Assembly: GCA_020631735.1 (NCBI GenBank)
Contig: CM036191.1
Coordinates: 40,903,335-40,967,334 of the forward strand
DNA length: 64,000 nt
Direction: 5' to 3'
Origin: Saccharum officinarum
Lineage: Eukaryota; Streptophyta; Magnoliopsida; Poales; Poaceae
Shown: positions 57,276-64,000 of the stretch, one piece after another
How positions within the stretch are numbered: the stretch's first letter is position 1
How the letters are laid out: every line of letters begins with the position of its first letter
Position numbers and translations under genes: made by a program
Notes under the pieces: generated by a model
Told to the model about the DNA's origin: nothing
Databases searched by the model: none
What the model saw: only the letters and a program-made list of their open reading frames with translations

Positions 57276-58138
57276 GCAAATAATGAACTTGGAGAGTATG
57301 AATTTATAGTGGCAGTAGTCATTTGGTATGAGGTAATATATGCTGTTAATTTGGTAAGCAAAGGATATGCTTATTGATGTTGCTATCGAGAAAGTACAAG
57401 GGCTTATTTCTTTCTTCAAAGGCTATAGGGAAACTGGTTTCTTAGAAGCTTTGGAGTCAGCCAAAGAAATTGCACTTGAGATGGATATTAGTACAACATT
57501 TCGTAAAAACGATAAATTAAAAGAAAGAGGCATTTTGATGAGAACCCAGAAGACACAAATATTGCTACACAGTCTCCCGAGGAGTCATTTAGAACCAGTT
57601 ATTTTATACATATTGTTGATCAAGCTATTGTCTCTCTTACAACAAGATTTGAGCAGTACCAAGAGTACCAAAAAAATTTTGGTTTCTTATTTACTTCGGA
57701 AACATTGCAGTCATTGGATAACCAGAGCTTGAAGTCTTCTTGTGATAATCTTGAGGCTGTCCTTAAAAAGGATGGAAAATCTGATATTGATGCCAACAAA
57801 CTCTTTATGGAGTTGAAGTTTGTATGGGAATTCATTCCAAAAGAAAAATGGGACCTATTGAAATTATGCAGTTTTTAAAGGAGCATGGTTGTTTTCCCAA
57901 TGCAACTATTGCATATAGATTTCTATTGACTATTCCTGTGACTGTTGCATGAGCGGAGCGAAGCTTTTCAAAATTGAAGCTATTGAAGACCTATTTGCGT
58001 TCTACAATGACACAAGAAAGACTTAATGATTTGGCTATAATAGCACTTGAGACCGAAATATTGGAGAAGTTTGATTATGAGCATATCATTGAAGATTTCA
58101 TTTCAAAGAACACTAAAAGATTGATGCTATTCAAGTAA
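57276..58138 (+). pseudogene. hAT transposase, 3' part
   Basis: Continues directly from 38696 with LANNELGEYEFIVAVVIWYE. It then shows a short deletion/frameshift near 57362 before DMLIDVAIEKVQGLISFFKG. A second frame change is near 57525. A third is near 57855 (KEKWD to GPIEIMQFLKEHGC). A TGA lies at about 57951, just before AERSFSKLKLLKTYLRSTMT. That last block carries the third catalytic residue (Glu of ERSFS) and starts the hAT C-terminal dimerisation domain, which runs LNDLAIIALE and ends MLFK-stop at 58136-58138. All family parts are present but the frame is broken at least four times. Confidence 0.85.
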
Positions 58139-58287
58139 AGAATATGCAACATAGATAGTATTCTTGACATACCTTATTGTAATGTAATATATTAAATCGT
58201 ATATCTTATTTTAGTTCTATTTTTCTTAAGTTATTAGGCCTATTTTTTTAGTTTCGTACTGGGCCTCGATTTTCCGAGGACGCCCTG

Positions 58288-59447
58288 CACCTGCTCCACG
58301 GGCAGAAGGCATTCAGATACATCTCCCGTGGGAGGGCTCCGGTCCGACGACAGTGGCTCCGTGGCGGGCAATGTGACAGCAGACAGTGCACGTCCATTGG
58401 TATCGTCCGCTGCGGAATCCACCAGGTGTCGTCGTGACTGGACAACACCCACACTTGGATAATGGGGCCCCAAAGCGACTGTATCAACGACAGCCGGCCG
58501 TCGCTGGACATTGACAGGATGGATGCGGGAGGTTCAGATGTAATTCTAACATGGCATTGCACTGGCAGCTCCATCGTCCATGTCCGGCCAGTGCGGACGT
58601 CCAAGGCAAAAACGCACGTGACATCAAGTGTAGGTCCGGCAAGCCAATACACGCAGTCTCGCCCGACCGCCGTCGTCCGGCGATCCATCCACACGCAGAG
58701 ACGACCTGCCTCCAGCTCATCGCCGAAACATTGGACTACTGGGACCCACGCACCAGCCCTATTGCCTGATGTGGAGAAGAGCTGGTACGCCAGCGTTTCT
58801 TTATCCGCCTCGAAGTCAAAGATAGTACTAAATTCTCTCCTTCGGTGCACGGCGAGTATCCGCACCGCCGGGTTGTCGTCGTCGCCGGAGGAGGGGCCGG
58901 TGAGCAAGATGTACTGGTTGTGCTTGGCTGCTGCGGCGGGGACAATCGTCCAGTATCCAGTCACGGGGTTGCACATGCAAAGACTGTTGACGCTTCTTGC
59001 TTTGAGCAAGATGAACCCGTCCTTGGACCACAGCAGTGTTGATAGCGCGACGGACGCTGCGGCCGGCATTAAGGAGTTAGCACGAGTCACGATGCCGCCG
59101 CTGCAGTTCGACGGGAGCGCAGACTGGAACGGCCCCGGCATGCGCCACAGGCACGATGCCGTTCTGTCGTACTGGAACATGCCGAGCAGCAGGCTGGGGC
59201 CGAAGAACCTGTCGAGGTTAGCCCCGAGGATCGCGGCATTGCCGATGATGGTGCGCCGCCACGGCTTGCAGACGCCGGCGCAGCAGAGGACGGCGGCGGG
59301 TTCCAGGCGGAGGAAGATCTCCAGGATGAGATCAATAGGTAGCGATGCTACCCACGTTTCCGCGTCATCCACGGCGTCCAAGTCTCGAGGTTCTTGGACT
59401 TGTGGTGCCGGTGATCGAAGAGGAGACGACGAAGGCTTCCCTAACAT
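58288..59447 (-). CDS. Split F-box gene, 5' part (F-box plus substrate-side domain)
   Basis: Starts MLGKPSSSPLRSPAPQVQEP at 59447. The F-box is at residues 34-75 (LPIDLILEIFLRLEPAAVLC, CKPWRRTIIGNAAIL), which in this family docks to SKP1 of an SCF ubiquitin ligase. Residues about 76-386 are the grass-specific C-terminal region: SLLLGMF, PFQSALPSN, GFILLKAR, LCMCNPVTGYW, GRTWTMELP, LSLIQSLWGPIIQVWV, EMYLNAFCPW. The frame reaches the hAT end at 58287; 13 further codons (to 58248) are transposon sequence. With the 3' part at 36249-36408 the ancestral gene is 439 codons plus stop and open throughout. As it stands the product would lack the last 53 or so residues. The antisense frame 58462-59466 is a shadow. 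Confidence 0.8.
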
Positions 59448-59593
59448 TGTTGCGTATATGACGTAGATATGGTGGTTCTATTCTGTTGGGATCGATTCAG
59501 TTATATATCCATGTGTCAGATACCGAATTGGAATGTGCACAAGACGCTGAAGTACATGTACATCTTTACGATAAAAAAATTGTAGATCGTTGG

Positions 59594-59649
59594 GGTACCA
59601 TGGTATTCGAGTGTACCATGGTATGAATTCGAGTGTACCATGGTATGAA
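59594..59649. repeat. Short tandem repeat, about 22 bp
   Basis: GTACCATGGTAT(GAA)TTCGAGT is present about two and a half times in the 5' flank of the F-box gene. Confidence 0.8.
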
Positions 59650-59685
59650 AACTAACTGTATAGTATTATTATTATCTTCTCTCTC

Positions 59686-61140
59686 TTTTTTTTTTTTGAG
59701 GTAAGCAGCTTCTTTCATTACATCATCGAGTTATTAAAATCATTTGCTTGCTGTCCTTGTAGACAGTATGAAGGATTATCATGCCACTCCTCCATAATCT
59801 TGTTACAAGAGACTAGCTTAGAACATTCATTAGCTACCTTATTGTTACAAGATCTCGGACTAAGAGGGTAACAGCTAATCTCTGCATATGTAAGTTGTTC
59901 CACAGGTTAATCAGCCGTGTAGACAATCGGTCTCTAGACACAATTTGGAAATACCAAGCTGCTGTGCCTTTTGCAGACCATTCCTACAGGCCATTGCCTC
60001 CATGATGGAGCTCCATCAGTGAAGCATCATGCAGCTCCCTGTGCCAAACCGCATGGCCCAGCCTTGAACTGACCTTCACGATCACGAAACACCACACCAG
60101 TCACTCCTATGTGGTCATTAACCGAGAAAACGCCATCTACATTGCATTTGAACCACCCAAGTTAGGGTTTACCACGACTACAATAAATTTAACTGAGACG
60201 GACAAAAACAATTAACTGAGGCGGGCAACAAAAACGCCATGGACCAAAGGTCACGGTAAATGGGGTATTTTCTGTGGCATTTTAGTGCCCGCCTTGTTAA
60301 ATTAAATAAATAATAATAAAAACCCGTGGATAAGCCCAGGGAGCCCATCCATGGGCCCACCGAGCCCCTCGGCCGCCGTGCTCGCCGGATTCGGCCTCCC
60401 AATGGCTCAACTGACAAAGAGGTGGAGGAACCACGATGCCGCCGGCCCCCATGCTCCGCGTGAGAGAGGGAGGGCACTCGCCGCAGGCCCCCGTGCGCCC
60501 CGCGCGAGAGGGAGGGCGCCCGCCGCCAGTTTGCATGCTATGCGATGGAGGGAGAGGGAGTGAGTGGGAGGAGAGCGGCTAGGAGGGAGTGAGAGAGTGG
60601 AGGGAGAGGGAGAGAGGCGCCGTTGCATCAGGGGTGAGGTGTCGGGGCACAGCGTGAGGTGCCGCTACGGCTAAGGGAAAGGGATAGGGAGGTGAGGGGA
60701 AGTTAGGGTTTGTCTGCACCGTATATGTACTAGGAACCCGATACCGAGCCTTAGATGGGCTATTTGGGCCACTATTTACCGAGGCGGGCCTTATAATGTG
60801 GCTTCCTCGGTTAACCGAGGCGGTTGTGTTAGGGCAACCGCCTTGCTTAATCGATATTAACTGAGGCGGGCATTTTAAGGGTGCCCACCACGGTTAATCT
60901 ATTTTGTGAGGCGGTTATTATAACCATGTCACTTAATGAAATATAACCGCCTCGGTTAATGCTTGGCATTAACCGAGGTGATTGAAATTCCTGCCGCCTC
61001 GGAGGATGTTTTCAAAAGGTCACAGTAAATCTTTTTTTGTAGTAGTGTACTCCAACAGCGGATCAGTCTAGGTCTCTGAGCCTTTTCTAGGTGTATCATA
61101 TTCCAAAGATCGAACACTGTGTCACGCAACCATTCCACAT
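59686..61140 (-). pseudogene. LINE 3' fragment (RNase H-like end and poly-A), interrupted by a CACTA
   Basis: T12 at 59686-59697 is the poly-A tail of a minus-strand element. Upstream, the minus strand encodes WFKCNVDGVFSVND, VVFRDREGQFKAG and MELHHGG, matching the RNase H-like domain that closes many plant LINE ORFs (W.K.N.DGA, G.V.RD..G, E..A). Beyond the CACTA, 61048-61138 encodes MEWLRDTVFDLWNMIHLEKA, the segment just before it. Stops and frame changes are present. A frame at 59718-59903 covers the tail (ANECSKLVS, PSYCLQG). It is dead and 5'-truncated, as is usual for LINEs. Confidence 0.65.
60173..61047. mobile_element. Non-autonomous CACTA element, complete
   Basis: The left end CACGACTACAATAAATTTAA and the right end (minus) CACTACTACAAAAAAAGATT are inverted repeats. 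The flanks are TAC at 60170-60172 and 61048-61050, a perfect 3-bp duplication. Subterminal ACCGAGGCGG/AACTGAGGCGGGC words lie at both ends. GC-rich middle with no transposase. It sits inside the LINE fragment. Confidence 0.88.
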
Positions 61141-61159
61141 GTATATAGTCAATATTATA

Positions 61160-61936
61160 TCTATATCTATAAAACGAAAATGTTAAATACTATCATCGCC
61201 TGTCTGACTTCCCCTTCGCCTGCTCACTAACTCATCCGCCCTAGGCCATAGCTGGCACTGTCCGGTAACCCCATGCCCCCTGCCTCTCCCTGCCTACGAT
61301 ATGTGTGTCGGTTGGTATAGCTGATCCGGTCTAAAACCCTAGCTGCGATCCTAACACCTTCCATGGCCCCGCTCAGCGCTGTCCCAATACTCGATTCTAC
61401 CGAACACTGAGAGTAGTTCTCTACCAAACTTTGCCCCCACATGTCGCACCACCAAAGTGTCTTCCATGGTGGGAAGCCCGATCTAGTGGGAGGAAGGCAT
61501 GGCAGTGCCGAATCTGATTGAGGCGGACCTGCCATCTTCTCCGACCCTCCCTAATCGCAGGCCGACTGGCAGTGGTGATGAAATGGATCAAAATCAATCC
61601 CCTGATTGTGTGGTGGTCTATGGCTTCAACTCCTCTCTGTGGTTGTGCACTCCTCCATGGCGGCAATGACACGGGTCCTGAATGCATTATCAGACGACTA
61701 GCAGCTGTAAGGATCCCAAGGTAATTGCGGGAGAGGTTTGGAACTGCGTGGCAAGCTCGGGCAGGTCATGGTCAATTGCTGCACAGTACCGAACATGGGG
61801 ACGGGTCGAGCCACGCATGGCCTGTGTGGTCGCCAAGGAGGGAACCCAAGTAGCATAAGCCAACACTCTAAGAAAGAGATCTATATAATTCTGACTTGTT
61901 AGAATTAGTGTTTTTCTCTCTCGTTGCAACGTATGG
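61160..61936 (+). mobile_element. Helitron-like repeat, copy 2
   Basis: The 5' end A|TCTATATCTATAAAACG is Helitron-type. The body is collinear with 32246-33480. Near 61917 the sequence CTCTCGTTGCAACGTATGGG is a decayed 3' stem, but the CTAG terminus is gone. Open frames at 61227-61929 are not supported as genes. Confidence 0.45.
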
Positions 61937-62018
61937 GGGACAAAAGATTATCACAAGGCCAACAATAAAACATATGAGGGACAAAAGATTATCACAAGGC
62001 CAACAATAAAACAAAAAT
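61937..62018. repeat. 41-bp tandem duplication
   Basis: GGGACAAAAGATTATCACAA units start at 61937 and 61978, a period of 41 bp, right at the decayed Helitron-like end. Confidence 0.85.
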
Positions 62019-62660
62019 TACAGGAAAAACAGAAGGTACAAAGACCAAGTGCTCAGGAGAAAGTCGAAAAGAAAACGATCGCAATGGAGTCGTGCGGCCT
62101 TTGGGAGAAGGAGATGACCCAATTTGCACTTCCACAATAATAAAAGTCAACATCTTTGATTGTGACCAGTCTTGAAATATTAAGCCCTTCTCTTAGTAAA
62201 AAATAATCTCAAACAATAATGTGTACCTGTGTTCAATTTGTAAAGTCGAACTTTTGGGAGTAATCATGGCCTCTAAGCTTTCTATATTTTTAGGGGACTC
62301 ACGCAGCAACAAGGGTTCGGCGTGTATGCCTGATGATCAGAAAAGGCACCCCCAGGCGTTGGCGTCGTCCCCTTTGGCCAAACAAAAGCACATACTTAAA
62401 GAAAACTCTATTCCAACAAGGGATTTAATCGTGTTTTTTTTCAAAATCTTACATCTTAAAACTCGATAGGAGTAATATAAGATTGTGCCAAATTTCTACT
62501 TGTTTCCTTTTGTATTTGGGTTAGAATTTCTACTTAGATTAGTCAGGATCAGTATTTGGGTAAGGATTCTTATCACATTTCTAGAGCTCTTTAGCAAAAG
62601 ATGGACAAAAAAATGGAGTGAAATTTTGGCTATTCAATATTAGGTATAAATATAAATAAA
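62019..62660. other. No feature seen
   Basis: An 82-codon plus-strand frame (62221-62469) has no known domain. Otherwise AT-rich. Confidence 0.35.
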
Positions 62661-62665
62661 TATAG

Positions 62666-62700
62666 ATAGACTATATATATGCAGGTGCGTTGCACCGGGG
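62666..62700 (-). mobile_element. Possible Helitron 3' terminus, minus strand
   Basis: The minus strand reads GGTGC-AAC-GCACC, a perfect stem, then TGCATATATATAG-T. This matches the Helitron layout except that CTAG is ATAG. The element body would lie at higher coordinates. Confidence 0.4.
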
Positions 62701-62833
62701 TCATAATTTTTTTTGACTAAATCCCACGGATGGGGACGACATGTGAATCTGGTCTTCATGTCGAAACCGGATAAAATGTTGCGTGAGCACAGAGCGAAGA
62801 TTGAGTAGCAAATACCCTACTTGCAGTTTATTA

Positions 62834-64000
62834 CACTACCGGAATTCACTTCTTTGCCGAGCGCCGGAGGCTTTGCCGAGCGTTTTTTTTCAGGCGCTCA
62901 GCAAAGAAGGCTTTGCCGAGAGCCATATAAAAAACACTCGGCAAAGCCTCTACACTCGGCAAAGAAGGCTTTGCCGAGCGTCCAATAAACGGCTCTCGGC
63001 AAAGAAGTTTCTTTGCCGAGAGCCAAAAAAACACTCGGCAAAGAAGGCTTTGCCGAGCGTCCGATAAACGGCTCTCGGCAAAGAAGTTTCTTTGCTGAGA
63101 GCCAAAAAAACACTCAGCAAAGGCTTCTTTGCCGAGTGTCAAAGTAAAACACTCGGCATAGCAATTTTTCAAACCATATTTTGGTGCCCTAAACGAATTC
63201 AAATAAAAAAGTTTTCAACTATAAAGTTTCATAACTTTTCATGATCTACAAACTTTATATTGGTCATTTCTTTATTCGACAAAGTAATAATTACGTTGTT
63301 CACAAAATCTATATGTCTCTCATATAGTTCCATGAAACTACAAGAGAGATATATAAGATTTGTGAACAATGTTAGCACCACAATTTCGGATGGAAAAACT
63401 TCCTAAATGAAGTTTGTAGATCTCGAAAGGTTATGAAACATTGCAGTTGACCACTTTTAAATTTGAATTCATCTTGTCATGGAAAACTACGTTTGAAATT
63501 CAAAATTTTAAAATTGTAAAATTCAAATTTTTCAAAAGACCTCGGATGGAAAAACTTCCTAAATGAAATTTGTAGATCTCAAAAAAGTTATGAAACATTG
63601 TAGTTGACCACTTTTTCATTTGAATTCATCTTGTCATGCAAAACTACGTTTGAAATTCAAAATTTTAAAATTTGAATTTTTCAAAAGACCTCGGATGGAA
63701 AAACTTTCTATATGAAAAATGTAGTGCTCGAAAAGTTATGAAACTTTGTGGTTGATAACTTTTTGATTTGAATTCGTTTAGGGCCTCAAACAATCAATTT
63801 TCACTTGGTTTAGTATAATATTTGAGTAACTGAAACGGCATATAGACGCATGTGAGTGTGTAGTGCAGGTGGCAGAGGAGGTATCGCGTGAGTGAGAGGT
63901 CACGAGTTCGAATCCCGCCGACCGCGCCGCGACTTGCGCTGGCCAGTGGGCCCCTCCCCCGATTGAAAAAAAAAATTTCCAGGTTTTTTTCGCATTTTTT
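62834..64000. mobile_element. CACTA element, left end (CTTTGCCGAG family), runs off the window
   Basis: The terminus CACTACCGGAATTCACTTCT at 62834 is followed by at least a dozen CTTTGCCGAG/CTCGGCAAAG words up to 63160, the hallmark of a widespread grass CACTA family. 63180-63800 is the repeated interior (GTTATGAAACATTGTAGTTG, GACCTCGGATGGAAAAAC) also found at 29780-31150. The three-frame peptides over the subterminal array are repeat artefacts. Confidence 0.75.
63870..63915 (+). other. tRNA-like pol III box pair inside the CACTA interior
   Basis: TGGCAGAGGAGG (63870-63881) fits the tRNA A box. AGTTCGAATCC (63905-63915) matches the B box except at its first base. The 35-base spacing is short for an intact tRNA and no acceptor stem pairs, so this is a tRNA-derived scrap rather than a tRNA gene. 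Confidence 0.35.

Larger units (their letters stand above)
36416..58287 (+). mobile_element. hAT transposon (about 3.3 kb) split by an 18.6-kb LTR retrotransposon
   Basis: The left end is CAGGGCCGTACCTGGAGG. The right end read on the minus strand is CAGGGCGTCCTCGG. CACCTGC flanks both sides (36409-36415 and 58288-58294); hAT duplications are 8 bp, and the eighth base differs (A/G) or belongs to the terminus. Removing 38702-57275 leaves about 3.3 kb with a 5' leader, a probable leader intron ending about 36949 and a transposase frame in two exons. The host site is the C-terminal coding region of an F-box gene. The element is dead: the transposase is frameshifted, has a stop and is interrupted. 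Confidence 0.85.

Noticed and set aside
58462..59466. 334-codon plus-strand open frame
   Set aside because: It is antisense to the F-box coding region, with no domain. GC-rich coding DNA often leaves the opposite strand open.
62846..63202. Frames with repeated LPSV/CREP/AKKL words, and a CRISPR-like impression
   Set aside because: The repeats are CTTTGCCGAG subterminal motifs of a CACTA element, irregularly spaced and in both orientations; not a protein repeat or CRISPR array.
63861..63930. A tRNA gene
   Set aside because: B box is good, but the A-to-B spacing is short and neither acceptor nor anticodon arms pair convincingly.

Overview
The window is nuclear DNA from a grass (Poaceae), most likely a panicoid such as sorghum, sugarcane, Panicum or Setaria. 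The grass assignment rests on a textbook Stowaway MITE, CACTA elements with CTTTGCCGAG or TTTAGTCCCGGTTGG subterminal repeats, Helitron ends of the CGTGCAACGCACG...CTAG type, LTR retrotransposons and F-box paralogs. The exact species is inference. The window is gene-poor and dominated by transposable elements. No rRNA genes, true tRNA genes or CRISPR arrays were seen.

Layout. 0-4 kb: Helitron/LTR debris and a 2.2-kb CACTA element (transposase-associated-domain ORF and GRF zinc-finger ORF). 4.0-4.5 kb: one small intact-looking gene for a secreted Ala/Pro-rich, Cys-containing peptide with a TATA box. A second copy of its promoter, without a coding region, lies at 6.5 kb. 5-13 kb: a non-autonomous CACTA, a Stowaway MITE, Helitron ends, a copia gag remnant and a deleted hAT. 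13.2-14.4 kb: an F-box paralog lacking its F-box. 15.2-16.1 kb: a gypsy-type LTR. 17.0-19.7 kb (plus) and 23.5-26.4 kb (minus): solo LTRs of one large-LTR family, each with a perfect 5-bp target-site duplication (TSD). 20-22.3 kb: an F-box tail relic, a LINE relic and a complete small Helitron. 28.6-28.9 kb: an internally deleted F-box paralog. 29-34 kb: nested CACTA, Helitron-like and MITE insertions. 36.25-59.45 kb: a four-level nest. 59.7-61.1 kb: a LINE with a CACTA inside it. 61-64 kb: Helitron-like debris and the left end of a CTTTGCCGAG CACTA that runs off the window.

The main result is the nest. An F-box gene on the minus strand (5' part 58288-59447, 3' part 36249-36415) is split by a hAT transposon (36416-58287, 7-bp repeat CACCTGC). 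The hAT is split by an LTR retrotransposon (38702-57270, TSD GTCTG). That retrotransposon is split by a related retrotransposon on the opposite strand (41667-52482, TSD CCTAG). Removing the insertions on paper rejoins the F-box frame exactly (1160 + 160 nt = 440 codons with stop), so the gene was open when the hAT landed. The innermost element is young (LTR pair differing at roughly two dozen sites over 3.34 kb by eye). It carries two separate retropepsin-like ORFs but no reverse transcriptase or integrase, so it must have depended on enzymes supplied in trans.

How parts relate. The F-box loci at 13.2, 20.0, 28.6 and 36/58 kb are all on the minus strand and look like a local paralog array, each member broken in a different way. 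The LTR family behind the two solo LTRs and the two nested elements carries a conserved exon-like acidic peptide block inside its LTRs, which I could not match to a known domain.
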